A stretch of DNA of 64,000 bases from Collimonas sp. OK607 (GTDB lineage Bacteria; Pseudomonadota; Gammaproteobacteria; Burkholderiales; Burkholderiaceae_D): assembly GCF_900111995.1 (NCBI RefSeq), contig NZ_FOKF01000027.1, positions 1 to 64,000 of the forward strand. The letters are read 5' to 3'. This document shows, in pieces, positions 18,107-26,971 of the stretch (the first letter of the stretch is position 1; every line of letters begins with the position of its first letter). The notes beneath the pieces were generated by a model that made no database searches, was not told the origin of the DNA, and was given only the letters and a program-made list of their open reading frames with translations. A program made the translations under genes and the position numbers.

Positions 18107-19249
18107 ATGGCGGAAGAAAGCGATCTCGAAAAAACGGAACCCGGTTCTCCACGCCGCCTCGAAAAGGCGCGTGAAGAAGGCCAGGTTGCCCGTTCACGCG
18201 AGTTAAGCACCTTCGTCATGCTCACCACCGGCATCGGCGGCCTGTGGCTAACGGCAGTACCCATGGCCGAACACATCGGCCACGCCCTGCGCAACGGCAT
18301 GCAATTCAAGCGCGCCGCCGCCTTCGATACCTCTTACATGCTAACCCAGGCCGCCGCCGCCGCGCAGGAAGCCCTGCAAGCCCTGCTACCGCTGCTGGGC
18401 ATGATGGCACTGGCAGCACTGACAGCACCGTTAATGCTAGGCGGATGGCTGTTCTCGCCAGACGCAATAGCGCCGAAATTCTCAAAACTCAATCCGGTAG
18501 CCGGCATCGGCCGCATCTTCTCCAGCCAATCCCTGGCCGAGCTAATCAAAGCGTGCACCAAATCGGTACTGGTCGGCGGCATCGCCTACTGGGTCATTTC
18601 CCGTAACCTGGACAATCTGCTCGGCCTGCTGAGCGAGCCGATACATGGCGCCCTGGCGCACACGGTACGGCTAGTGGCCAATTGCTGCGGCCTGATCATC
18701 GCGTCGCTGCTACTGGTGGCAGCCATCGATGTGCCATACCAGCTGTGGACCTATTACCGCAAGCTACGCATGACGCGCGAAGAATTGAAACAGGAACACA
18801 AGGAAAGCGAAGGCGATCCCCATGTCAAAAGCCAGATCCGCCGTCAGCAACAGCAGATGGCGCGGCGTCGCATGATGGCCGAAGTCGCCACTGCCGACGT
18901 AGTCGTCACCAACCCGACCCACTTCGCAGTCGCCCTCAAATATAGCGACAAAGAAATGCGCGCCCCCCGGGTGGTTGCCAAAGGCACCGACCTGGTGGCG
19001 TTGCGGATTCGCGCAATCGGTGCCGAACACAAGATCCCGATGCTGGAAGCGCCACCCTTGACCCGTGCGCTATATCGCCATACCAATCTGGGCGAAGAGA
19101 TTCCGGCCGCCCTGTATACCGCGGTGGCCGAAGTGCTGGCCTGGGTATACCAATTGCAGCGCTGGCGCAGCGAAGGCGGCATTGCACCACGCACGCCAGC
19201 TGATTTACCGGTTCCCGATTCACTTGACACATTAGGAAGCCCGGCATGA
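18107..19249 (+). CDS. flhB: Flagellar type III export protein FlhB (substrate-specificity switch)
   Basis: A 380-residue inner-membrane component of the flagellar export gate. The N-terminus MAEESDLEKTEPGSPRRLEK is typical, followed by four membrane segments between about residues 30 and 210. The cytoplasmic domain contains the autocleavage motif NPTH at residues 269-272, the same numbering as the enteric protein, in TNPTHFAVALKY. Cleavage there switches export from rod/hook to filament substrates in concert with FliK. The stop overlaps the flhA start (ATGA). Confidence 0.96.
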   Translation: MAEESDLEKTEPGSPRRLEKAREEGQVARSRELSTFVMLTTGIGGLWLTAVPMAEHIGHALRNGMQFKRAAAFDTSYMLTQAAAAAQEALQALLPLLGMMALAALTAPLMLGGWLFSPDAIAPKFSKLNPVAGIGRIFSSQSLAELIKACTKSVLVGGIAYWVISRNLDNLLGLLSEPIHGALAHTVRLVANCCGLIIASLLLVAAIDVPYQLWTYYRKLRMTREELKQEHKESEGDPHVKSQIRRQQQQMARRRMMAEVATADVVVTNPTHFAVALKYSDKEMRAPRVVAKGTDLVALRIRAIGAEHKIPMLEAPPLTRALYRHTNLGEEIPAALYTAVAEVLAWVYQLQRWRSEGGIAPRTPADLPVPDSLDTLGSPA

Positions 19250-21351
19250 AGCCCGCAGGTTCAGATTTCTCATTCAGTGCCTTGCCACGCTTAGGCGCGG
19301 CGTTATTGGCAGGCAACAGCATCAAGGGCATGGCAGGCCCGGTGCTGATCATCATGATTCTCGGCATGATGATCCTGCCTTTGCCGCCGTTCCTGCTCGA
19401 TTTGCTGTTCACTTTCAATATCGCACTGTCGGTGATGGTGCTGCTGGTCAGCATGTACACCATGAAAGCACTGGATTTCGCCGCTTTCCCGGCGGTCTTG
19501 TTGTTTTCTACTTTGCTGCGCTTGTCGCTCAATGTGGCTTCCACCCGCGTGGTGCTGCTGGAAGGCCATACCGGGCCGGATGCCGCAGGCAAAGTGATCG
19601 AAGCCTTCGGCCACTTTCTGGTGGGCGGCAATTTCGCCGTCGGTATCGTGGTGTTCGTGATCCTGGTGGTGATCAATTTCATGGTCATTACCAAGGGCGC
19701 CGGACGGATTGCCGAAGTCGGCGCGCGCTTCACGCTGGATGCGATGCCAGGCAAGCAGATGGCGATCGACGCCGATTTGAACGCCGGCCTGATCGGCGAA
19801 GACGTAGCGCGTAAACGCCGCGCCGAAGTCGCCCAGGAAGCGGATTTCTACGGTTCCATGGACGGCGCCAGCAAGTTCGTGCGCGGCGATGCGGTGGCAG
19901 GTTTGCTGATCATGGTGATCAACGTGGTCGGCGGTCTCATCGTCGGCGTCGCTCAGCATGGCCTGGATATTTCGGTGGCGGCCAAGAATTACACTCTGCT
20001 GACCATTGGCGACGGTCTGGTAGCACAGATTCCGGCGCTGGTAATTTCCACTGCCGCCGGCGTGATCGTCTCGCGCGTGACTACCGATGAGGATGTCGGC
20101 CAGCAGTTGATGGGGCAGTTGTTCTCCAATCCGCAAGTGCTGTTCCTGACCGCGGGCATTATCGGCTTGATGGGGCTGGTGCCGGGCATGCCGCACGTGG
20201 CGTTCCTGATTATCTCTGGCGGCCTGGTGTATCTCGGCCGCCGTTTGCTGCAACGTACTGCCGCAGCCGAGTATGCGGCCGCAACGCCGCCGCCGTCTGC
20301 CGCTGCAGCAGAACCAGCCGACGCCAGCTGGGATGACGTGGCGCTGGTAGATCCGCTAGGGCTGGAAGTCGGCTATCGCTTGATTTCATTGGTGGACCGC
20401 AGCCAGGACGGTGAATTGTTGGGACGGATCAAGAGCATACGCAAGAAATTTGCCCAGGACATCGGGTTCCTGGTGCCGGTAGTGCACATCCGCGACAACC
20501 TCGAACTCAAGCCGAACACCTATGTGATTACCCTCAAAGGCGTACAGATCGCCCAAGGCGAAGCATGGCCGGGGCAATGGATGGCGATCAATCCGGGGCA
20601 GGTCAGCGCGACGTTGCCAGGTACCCAGACTGTCGATCCGGCGTTTGGCTTGCCGGCGTTCTGGATCGAAAACCATATGCGGGAGCAGGCGCAGATCTTT
20701 GGCTATACCGTGGTCGACGCCAGCACAGTGATCGCTACTCATCTGAATCATCTGATCCATGCCCATTCGGCCGAACTGCTGGGGCGCCAGGAAGTGCAAC
20801 AACTGCTGGACCGGGTCGGCAAGGACGCGCCGAAGCTGATCGAGGACCTGGTGCCGAAGATGCTGTCGCTGACGACCTTGCAGAAAGTACTGCAAAACTT
20901 GCTGGATGAAGGTGTTTCGATCCGCGACATGCGCACCATTCTCGATGTGCTGCTAGAGCACGGCGCCACAGTCACCGATGCCAATGAGTTGACATCGCTG
21001 GTGCGGCTGGCGCTGGGACGCGCTATCACGCAACAACTATTCCCGGGGACCGGCGAGTTGCAGGTGATTGGTCTCGACAGTTCGCTTGACAGGGTCCTGT
21101 TGCAGGCGTTGACCAACGGCAGCGGCCTGGAGCCGGGCCTGGCCGACAGTTTGTTGACACAAACACAGGTTGCGATTGCGCGCCAGGAACAGTTCGGCTT
21201 GTCGCCGGTGCTGGTTGTGCAACATCCGTTGCGTGTCTTGCTGGCGCGATTCTTACGCCGCAGCTTGCCGCAGCTGAAGGTGCTGTCGCACGCCGAAATT
21301 CCTGATACCCGCACCATCAAAGTAACCGCCACCATCGGAGGCAAGGCTTGA
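19246..21351 (+). CDS. flhA: Flagellar type III export gate protein FlhA
   Basis: A 701-residue export-gate subunit with about eight membrane helices in the first 340 residues. The conserved FHIPEP-type loop reads RIAEVGARFTLDAMPGKQMA and then IDADLNAGLI. The cytoplasmic domain (from about 365) binds chaperone-substrate complexes; PAFWI and TVVDASTVIATHL are typical. Length is as expected. Four-base overlap with flhB upstream; the flhF start overlaps its stop region, indicating coupled expression. Confidence 0.96.
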   Translation: MKPAGSDFSFSALPRLGAALLAGNSIKGMAGPVLIIMILGMMILPLPPFLLDLLFTFNIALSVMVLLVSMYTMKALDFAAFPAVLLFSTLLRLSLNVASTRVVLLEGHTGPDAAGKVIEAFGHFLVGGNFAVGIVVFVILVVINFMVITKGAGRIAEVGARFTLDAMPGKQMAIDADLNAGLIGEDVARKRRAEVAQEADFYGSMDGASKFVRGDAVAGLLIMVINVVGGLIVGVAQHGLDISVAAKNYTLLTIGDGLVAQIPALVISTAAGVIVSRVTTDEDVGQQLMGQLFSNPQVLFLTAGIIGLMGLVPGMPHVAFLIISGGLVYLGRRLLQRTAAAEYAAATPPPSAAAAEPADASWDDVALVDPLGLEVGYRLISLVDRSQDGELLGRIKSIRKKFAQDIGFLVPVVHIRDNLELKPNTYVITLKGVQIAQGEAWPGQWMAINPGQVSATLPGTQTVDPAFGLPAFWIENHMREQAQIFGYTVVDASTVIATHLNHLIHAHSAELLGRQEVQQLLDRVGKDAPKLIEDLVPKMLSLTTLQKVLQNLLDEGVSIRDMRTILDVLLEHGATVTDANELTSLVRLALGRAITQQLFPGTGELQVIGLDSSLDRVLLQALTNGSGLEPGLADSLLTQTQVAIARQEQFGLSPVLVVQHPLRVLLARFLRRSLPQLKVLSHAEIPDTRTIKVTATIGGKA

Positions 21352-23822
21352 ACATGAGTAATCACATCGACAACCGCATCACCATCGTCGCCCCTTCCGG
21401 CCGCGAAGCGCTGCGCCTGGTACGCGAACGGCTGGGAGCGGATGCGATTATCGTTTCCAACCGGGTCACCGCTGCCGGCGCCGAAATCGTCGCCATGCTG
21501 GAAACTGCGCTTGATCAACAGATCGCCTTAACACCGCCAACGGCTGTCGTACCTGTCGCAGCGGCTACCGCAGTATCCGCACCAGTATCTCCACCTGTAT
21601 CCGCGCCAGTATCGGTTGCGGTGCAGCCGGCGCCAGCCACAATCGCGTCCATCGGCAACGACAGCGTCATCAGCGAGATCCATTCGATGCGCGGCATGAT
21701 CGAAGAGCAGTTGGCCGGCCTGGTGTGGAATGACAAACAGCGCCGCGATCCGGTGCGTGGCCATCTGCTGCGCACCTTGCTGGGCGCCGGCTTCAGCGCC
21801 AGCCTGGCGAAGGCGATGCTGGATCATTTGCCGACCGGTCAGAATTTTGCGACAGGCATGGCTTGGGTCAAAGCTGAACTGGCGCGCAATCTGCCATTGA
21901 TGGAAAACGAAGACGCCATGATGGATAACGGTGGCGTCTACGCTTTGATGGGGCCGACCGGCGTCGGGAAAACCACCACTACCGCAAAGCTGGCGGCACG
22001 CTGTGTCATGCGTTTTGGCGCCGACAAGCTGGCGCTGCTGACTACTGACAGTTATCGGATCGGTGCGTTTGAACAGCTGCGCATCTACGGCAAGATCCTT
22101 GGCGTATCGGTGCATGCAGTGAAAGATGCGGCCGATTTGCGACTGGTGCTGGATGACCTGCGCGACAAGCACATGGTATTGATCGATACCGTCGGCAAGA
22201 GCCAGCGCGATCGCAGTGTCTCCGACCAGGTTGCCATGCTGTGCGGCGCCGGCCGGCCTGTCAAGCGCCTGCTGCTGCTGAATGCAGCCAGCCATGGCGA
22301 TACCTTGAACGAAGTAGTGCATGCCTATAAAGACAGCGCCGGCGGCAATCAGCTGGCGGGTTGCATCTTTACAAAAACCGACGAGGCCACCCATCCGGGG
22401 GCATTGCTGGATACCGTGATACGCCATCGGCTGCCGGTGCACTACGTCTCCTGCGGCCAGAAAGTACCGGAAAACCTGATGATCGCCGAGCGTTCCGAGC
22501 TGGTCGACAGCGTGTTCAGAAGCGCCAGCCGGAGTGCCTTGTTCGTACCTGGCGAAGCCGATCTGGGCGAGTTGCCGGCGGCGTTGAGCAATGACACCGA
22601 GCTGGCGGTTGCCGCCGCAACTACGGAGCGCTTGCGCACGCAATGCCAGCAATTGATCCGGGTATTGGCGCATGATGCTGAAGAGCTGGCGGTCAACGCT
22701 GCTGCGCTGACCAACGGCAAGATCGGTTTCGAGGCAAGCAGCGCATTGTGGCGTGACATGGCAGACGACAGCGTCGGCAGCCAAGAGACGAGCCACAAGC
22801 TGTTGATGCAAGCGAATACAGAAATTGAGACTGCTTGCGCTACCTATGTGCTTGCGATCAGTGGCAAGACTGAATTGACTGCCAGCCGCAGCGGCGATGC
22901 CTACACTCTGCAATCCAGCGTAGTGCTGTCAGACCGCGATGGCATGCCGCTGGCGGCACCACATCAATTGTTGTCTACTGCGCGTGCGGCCGACACAGCG
23001 GGCGCCCTGCCAACCCCGGCGCAGCGCCAGCTAGCGTGGATTAGCAAGCAGGATTTCGGCAAGCCTCTGGTACACCTGCTCGACAGAATGCCGGCGTCAG
23101 ATACGATTCAATCCTGGCAAGCTGATGGCCTGCTTTGGCTGACACGAGCGCGCGGCACGACCAGTGTGAAAGACGGCGCCGGCAAGACGACACTCGCAAA
23201 ATTGACTACGCAGCTGACCTTCAGTGCTCCCCAGGAGGTCGTCTACAAAGGCAAACCGGCGCAACAAACGCTGGCAGAGGTTGCTGTCAATTTGCCAGGC
23301 GACGACACAATGCATGGCGCGTACCTGTCCAACTTGCGTTGCGTGGTCTCGCGCATTGCCGATCCACACAACGGCAAGCTGCTTGCCAGCTGGTATTTGC
23401 TGAGCAATGTCGCGTCGTCGGCGACGGCATCGCAACTTGTGGCATGGACTTGCTGGAAACAAGCCGCCGATCCCTATTACAAACTGCTTAAACAGGCCAT
23501 CCAGCAACTTGATGCTTGCACTGAACCAGGTGACGGCCACATGCAGAAGCGGCTGTTGATTGCGGCGCAGGTCAGCACCACCATTTGGCGTTTGGCGCAC
23601 AGGCAGGATGGCTGGGCTGCTGCGGCACGCGCGCTTTTGGCGCAACTGGCGGGGCACCGGATACGTTCCGGCGCTATCACTGTCGCCTCCACGGCGGGGC
23701 TGTTTGAAGGATTCGGCAAATTGATCGCAGTGCTGGATGCGTTGGCGCTGGATGTCGAAAATGCGATTGACGCAACGCCTGCTCCTGCTGCGGCAAGCAG
23801 CGCCGCAGCGTTGCAAGGTTGA
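21348..23822 (+). CDS. flhF: FlhF SRP-type GTPase fused to a transposase-like C-terminal domain
   Basis: An 824-residue protein, nearly twice usual FlhF length (about 380-500). Residues 1-60 match the FlhF N-terminus (SGREALRLVRERLGADAIIV). Residues 195-395 are the SRP-type GTPase: P-loop GPTGVGKTTT 202-211, DTVGKSQRD, and TKTD 342-345. FlhF positions the flagellar basal body. From about residue 400 to 805 a second module reads like an IS4/Tn5-type transposase: GEADLGE (402-408), YVLAISGKTEL (505-510), PLVHLLDRM (Asp579), VVYKGKPAQQTLAEVAV, ASWYLLSNV (Trp682), DPYYKLLK (708-715), KRLLIAA (734). The first catalytic Asp appears replaced by Gly506 and the final Glu by Asp708. Start: TTG 21348 has GGAGG at 6 bases; ATG 21354 at 12 bases is the alternative. 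The frame is uninterrupted. Confidence 0.88.
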   Translation: MNMSNHIDNRITIVAPSGREALRLVRERLGADAIIVSNRVTAAGAEIVAMLETALDQQIALTPPTAVVPVAAATAVSAPVSPPVSAPVSVAVQPAPATIASIGNDSVISEIHSMRGMIEEQLAGLVWNDKQRRDPVRGHLLRTLLGAGFSASLAKAMLDHLPTGQNFATGMAWVKAELARNLPLMENEDAMMDNGGVYALMGPTGVGKTTTTAKLAARCVMRFGADKLALLTTDSYRIGAFEQLRIYGKILGVSVHAVKDAADLRLVLDDLRDKHMVLIDTVGKSQRDRSVSDQVAMLCGAGRPVKRLLLLNAASHGDTLNEVVHAYKDSAGGNQLAGCIFTKTDEATHPGALLDTVIRHRLPVHYVSCGQKVPENLMIAERSELVDSVFRSASRSALFVPGEADLGELPAALSNDTELAVAAATTERLRTQCQQLIRVLAHDAEELAVNAAALTNGKIGFEASSALWRDMADDSVGSQETSHKLLMQANTEIETACATYVLAISGKTELTASRSGDAYTLQSSVVLSDRDGMPLAAPHQLLSTARAADTAGALPTPAQRQLAWISKQDFGKPLVHLLDRMPASDTIQSWQADGLLWLTRARGTTSVKDGAGKTTLAKLTTQLTFSAPQEVVYKGKPAQQTLAEVAVNLPGDDTMHGAYLSNLRCVVSRIADPHNGKLLASWYLLSNVASSATASQLVAWTCWKQAADPYYKLLKQAIQQLDACTEPGDGHMQKRLLIAAQVSTTIWRLAHRQDGWAAAARALLAQLAGHRIRSGAITVASTAGLFEGFGKLIAVLDALALDVENAIDATPAPAAASSAAALQG

Positions 23823-23832
23823 GGTGGCAGCT

Positions 23833-24663
23833 TTGAACAAAGTGGTCAGCGATCAGGCAGACGGTTTGCGCTGCCTGATGGCGCAGCATTCAGGTATGCA
23901 CGCTGCACAAGTCATTGCATTGGTCGGCAGCAGTCCTCGGGTTGGCGTCACGAGTGTGGCGTTGAACCTGGCTGCGGCTCTGGTGCAACAAGGAAAGGAA
24001 GTGTTGTTGCTGGATGAGCAGAGCGGGGCGCAGTCGGCCACTGCGATGTCGGCGGCAGATGCGGCCGGTAGCTGGTCGGAGGTTGTTGTCGGTGGCGTGC
24101 CGCTGTCGGTTGCGGCATCGCGCATGGCTTGCGGCGCGTTGTTGTTGCGAGTGTCCAAAGACGATTCGACTGCAGCTGCAGTCGAGGTGCGCAGCGTGTT
24201 TCAAGGCCAGGTAATCCTGATCGACGCCAGCCTTGATGAAAACGGCGCGTTGTCGCCTTTGGCCGCACAGGCCGACGATGTGGTTGTGGTGTTGCAGCCG
24301 CAGGCGGCATCGATTACCGCGGCTTACACCTGTATCAAGCAATTGCACTATGCGCACGCGTTGCAGCGGTTGAGAATCATGGTCAATCTGGCGGCGGGCA
24401 TGCCGGAAGCGCAGCGCGTATTGAGCAACCTGATCGCTACCGGCAGCCGTTATCTGGGATTGGCGCTGGAATCTGCCGGTTGCGTGGCGGCGGATCCGTA
24501 TCTGGTACGCGCCCAAGGTCTGAAACTGAGCGTGGTAGAGGCATTCCAGACCAGTGTAGCGGCGGTCGATTTCCGTCGCATGGCTGCGCAGCTGCTGCAA
24601 TGGCCCCGAATTGTTGCCACCCCGGTCGCCACTAAAGTTGCAGCCACCGTGAGGGCGCACTGA
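23833..24663 (+). CDS. flhG: FlhG/FleN-type ParA-like flagellar number regulator with degenerate P-loop
   Basis: A 276-residue MinD/ParA-like protein that partners FlhF in limiting flagellar number. The N-terminus MNKVVSDQADGLRCLM is the FlhG activator helix. The region AQVIALVGSSPRVGVTSVAL is where KGGxGKT should be, but both lysines are missing. The Walker B-like strand reads VILIDASLDENG. I chose TTG 23833 as start because GAGG lies 8 bases upstream (overlapping the flhF stop) and it begins exactly at the family N-terminus; GTG 23824 is the alternative. It follows flhF by 10 bases and is followed by fliA. Confidence 0.85.
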   Translation: MNKVVSDQADGLRCLMAQHSGMHAAQVIALVGSSPRVGVTSVALNLAAALVQQGKEVLLLDEQSGAQSATAMSAADAAGSWSEVVVGGVPLSVAASRMACGALLLRVSKDDSTAAAVEVRSVFQGQVILIDASLDENGALSPLAAQADDVVVVLQPQAASITAAYTCIKQLHYAHALQRLRIMVNLAAGMPEAQRVLSNLIATGSRYLGLALESAGCVAADPYLVRAQGLKLSVVEAFQTSVAAVDFRRMAAQLLQWPRIVATPVATKVAATVRAH

Positions 24664-24731
24664 TGAAATCGCGCATTGTTGTTAACCGAAATCTGAACAC
24701 TGTGTGAGTAAGGCAGGAAGAGGAACCCATC

Positions 24732-25475
24732 ATGTATACAGCTCAGGGAAAAATAGATAAATCCGATACGCTGGTGAAGTACGCGCCACTGGTGCGGCGC
24801 CTGGCGTTGCAGCTGATTGCGAAATTGCCGGCCAGCGTGGAACTGGACGACATGATCCAGGCCGGCATGCTGGGTTTGCTGGATGCCGCCAATCGTTATC
24901 AGGATGACCAGGGCGCGCAATTCGAAACCTATGCCAGCCAGCGCATTCGAGGTGCGATGCTGGATGAACTGCGCGCCAACGACTGGTTGTCGCGCGGCTT
25001 GCGGCAATCCTCGCGTAAGGTAGATGCGGCGGTGCAGGCATTGGAGCAGAAACTGTCGCGCTCGCCCACCGAACGTGAAATCGCAGCATCCATGCAACTG
25101 TCTTTGGAAGACTATCAGCATCTGCTGCAGGAAATTCACGGTTCGCAACTGGTGTATTACGAAGACTGCGAAGGCGGCAGCAACGAAAATTCCTTTCTCG
25201 ACCGGCAGAACGGTACTGGCGATCGCTGCAGTGCTAACGATCCACTGCAGCGGATGCTGGATAGCGGCATGCGCCATATGCTGGTGGACGCGATTGGCCT
25301 GATGCCGGAGCGTGAGCGGCTGTTGCTCAGTTTGTATTACGAGCAAGAGATGAATTTGCGTGAAATCGGCGCCGTGCTGGAGGTCAGCCAGTCACGGGTG
25401 TGTCAGCTGCATAGCCAGGCTATCAGCCGCTTACGGGTGCGTTTGAGCGAAGCCAGCTGGAGCGAGGTAGCCTGA
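24732..25475 (+). CDS. fliA: Flagellar sigma factor FliA (sigma-28)
   Basis: The 247-residue RNA polymerase sigma factor directs late flagellar and chemotaxis genes. Region 2 shows YAPLVRRLALQLIAKLPASV, LDDMIQAGMLGLLDA and FETYASQRIRGAMLDELR. Region 3 has SPTEREIAASM, and region 4 has LYYEQEMNLREIGAVLEVSQ with SRVCQLHSQAI. It is antagonised by FlgM (26532-26876). Candidate target promoters are at 11695, 26905, 35806 and 56254. Confidence 0.96.
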   Translation: MYTAQGKIDKSDTLVKYAPLVRRLALQLIAKLPASVELDDMIQAGMLGLLDAANRYQDDQGAQFETYASQRIRGAMLDELRANDWLSRGLRQSSRKVDAAVQALEQKLSRSPTEREIAASMQLSLEDYQHLLQEIHGSQLVYYEDCEGGSNENSFLDRQNGTGDRCSANDPLQRMLDSGMRHMLVDAIGLMPERERLLLSLYYEQEMNLREIGAVLEVSQSRVCQLHSQAISRLRVRLSEASWSEVA

Positions 25476-25476
25476 G

Positions 25477-26028
25477 ATGGCGGTCTCGTCTTACGGCGTA
25501 TCCAGATCGCGCGGATTATTGCGCAATTTATGTGTCGCTGCTTCCTGCTTGCTGGTGTTGCCGGCCGCAAGTGTCTATGGCGGCGACAGGCCAGCGGCGG
25601 CAATCAGTCTGAGCACTTATTTCGAGCGTAACAAAAATTTGGTGGCCGGCCCCGGCGCCATGCAACTTGACAGCGGCGCCATCACCGGTAGCGCCAGTCA
25701 AGTTACCGGTTCCTGGAGCAGTTCCACTTCTGTGCCGGCAATGTTCCGACGTGGCGTGCATTATCAATCGGCCCAGATTGCTCCGGTCGGCGGGGGGATC
25801 AATGCAACCTCGAAAACGCACCGGGTCGGCTGGCAATACAGCTTCCTGACTGCGCCGCCCGCCGGTATCCATGCTTACCTGTGCAATTACGCCAGATGCG
25901 TCGGTCTGACCAGCGTCAGCGGCAGCGGTTTTTCGAATTTTGTATTTGCTTTTGTTATCGACGGCCGAGGCTCCTTGACCCCCGCGTTGCAGGGATCGGC
26001 CAGCCAGGTATTGGTCAGCTACAAATAG
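25477..26028 (+). CDS. flhE: FlhE-like periplasmic flagellar protein
   Basis: A 183-residue exported protein directly after fliA (ATG one base past the fliA stop). An N-terminal signal peptide covers about residues 15-35 (NLCVAASCLLVLPAASVYGG). The C-terminal half matches the FlhE pattern: VGWQYSFLTAPPAGIHAYLC, then NYARCV with the conserved cysteine pair, and GRGSLTPALQGSASQVLVSY. Enteric FlhE, from memory, has WRYQL..PTPSGLRVRLC..SRCV and GGRLIPAL...EVIVNYR, which aligns in order. FlhE has been proposed as a periplasmic regulator or plug of flagellar export. Its usual neighbour is flhA; here it sits after fliA. Confidence 0.72.
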   Translation: MAVSSYGVSRSRGLLRNLCVAASCLLVLPAASVYGGDRPAAAISLSTYFERNKNLVAGPGAMQLDSGAITGSASQVTGSWSSSTSVPAMFRRGVHYQSAQIAPVGGGINATSKTHRVGWQYSFLTAPPAGIHAYLCNYARCVGLTSVSGSGFSNFVFAFVIDGRGSLTPALQGSASQVLVSYK

Positions 26029-26064
26029 AAACCGGGAAGCCCTGCCCGGGCCTGGTGCGGCGCT

Positions 26065-26535
26065 TCAGCCCGATGCCAGGCTATGGCCGTTGCCAAGTCC
26101 GACCTGATGCTTGCCATCTGCGCCGTACAGCGATTGCCCGTGGGCGCGCAGGTAATTGATGGAGCGTCGCACAAAATCCAGATGGGTATGGATCATGATG
26201 CCGTTGCGATGATTGTTGTCGCGGGCCTGGGCGGCGCTTTTCAGCAACGCATGCCACAGCTGTTGCGCATCGCTGCCACTGGCGGTAGCTACTGCGTCGC
26301 CACCTTCGCGCCCTGGTGCAAATCCGACCGCCTGCTGCCGCTGCTCTCGCTCCTGCTCAAGCAGGGTGATACGTTCGGCCAGCTCAGCCTTGCGCTCAGT
26401 GATGAGTGACAATTCCTCAAAACGGCTCTTGATCAGTGCCTCGGCCTCTTGATCCAGCAGGCTGAGGAAACTCTCCATGACGGCCCGTTCCTGGTAGAGG
26501 TGCTTGATCAGGTGCTTGGATAAGGCGCTGCTCAT
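26065..26535 (-). CDS. flgN: FlgN-type flagellar chaperone for FlgK/FlgL
   Basis: A 156-residue, mostly helical type III chaperone. The N-terminal coiled-coil region (LYQERAVMESFLSLLDQEAE, LIKSRFEELSLITERKAELA) and the C-terminal NHRNGIMIHTHLDFVRRSIN are typical of FlgN; the end carries YLRAHGQSLYGADG. It binds hook-junction proteins FlgK and FlgL before export. Its ATG overlaps the flgM stop by four bases (ATGA), the standard flgM-flgN arrangement. Convergent with flhE. Confidence 0.9.
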   Translation of the reverse strand: MSSALSKHLIKHLYQERAVMESFLSLLDQEAEALIKSRFEELSLITERKAELAERITLLEQEREQRQQAVGFAPGREGGDAVATASGSDAQQLWHALLKSAAQARDNNHRNGIMIHTHLDFVRRSINYLRAHGQSLYGADGKHQVGLGNGHSLASG

Positions 26536-26876
26536 GACGGTTTCTTGCCCAGCAGGTCGCGTACCGTATCGAGCAAGCCGTCGGCGATCTTTTCGGGGTT
26601 GATCTGATAGCGGCCTTCGCTGATAGCCTGGCGGATCTCTGCCACCTTGGCCGCATCGAAATCGCCGGCGCCGGGTTGCAATAACTGGGTTTGCAGCTGG
26701 CGCACTTGCGCGGACAGTGAGTTCAGGGCGGCTGGCATAGGCGGACTGGCGCTGTTGGCGTTGCCGGTGGCCGAGGCGTCAGTGGATGCGGCACGGGCCG
26801 CACTATCCTTGCTGGACCCCACGTTGGCTTGATTCGGCACACTACTAAGCGGCTTTGCAGGTTGATCGATTTTCAA
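26532..26876 (-). CDS. flgM: Anti-sigma-28 factor FlgM
   Basis: A 114-residue protein that holds FliA inactive until it is exported through the completed hook. The N-terminal half is disordered and Ser/Ala/Asn-rich; the C-terminal sigma-binding helices are FDAAKVAEIRQAISEGRYQI and NPEKIADGLLDTVRDLLGKK. The start is TTG at 26876 (MKIDQPAKPL): the family begins MKI, and AGAGGAAAC lies at the right distance. A longer ATG form from 26975 would run through the sigma-28-like promoter. Four-base overlap with flgN. Confidence 0.9.
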   Translation of the reverse strand: MKIDQPAKPLSSVPNQANVGSSKDSAARAASTDASATGNANSASPPMPAALNSLSAQVRQLQTQLLQPGAGDFDAAKVAEIRQAISEGRYQINPEKIADGLLDTVRDLLGKKPS

Positions 26877-26904
26877 GATGTTTCCTCTAAGGGATCTGTC
26901 CGGT

Positions 26905-26931
26905 ATAACGGCAGCTGGTATGAGAAGTTTA
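26905..26931 (-). promoter_or_regulatory. Sigma-28 (FliA) promoter for flgM-flgN
   Basis: On the minus strand TAAACTTC, 11 bases, then GCCGTTAT. The -35 starts with the consensus TAAA, spacing is exact and the -10 matches 6 of 8. It lies about 30 bases before the flgM TTG start. Autoregulation of flgM by sigma-28 is the known pattern. Confidence 0.7.
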
Positions 26932-26971
26932 GGGTTATGGCAAAAAATAGAGTTTCTTGCAAGAATTGATG

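Noticed and set aside
21528-22913. 461-codon open frame antisense to flhF
   Set aside because: Composition shadow of a clear GTPase gene; no domain visible.
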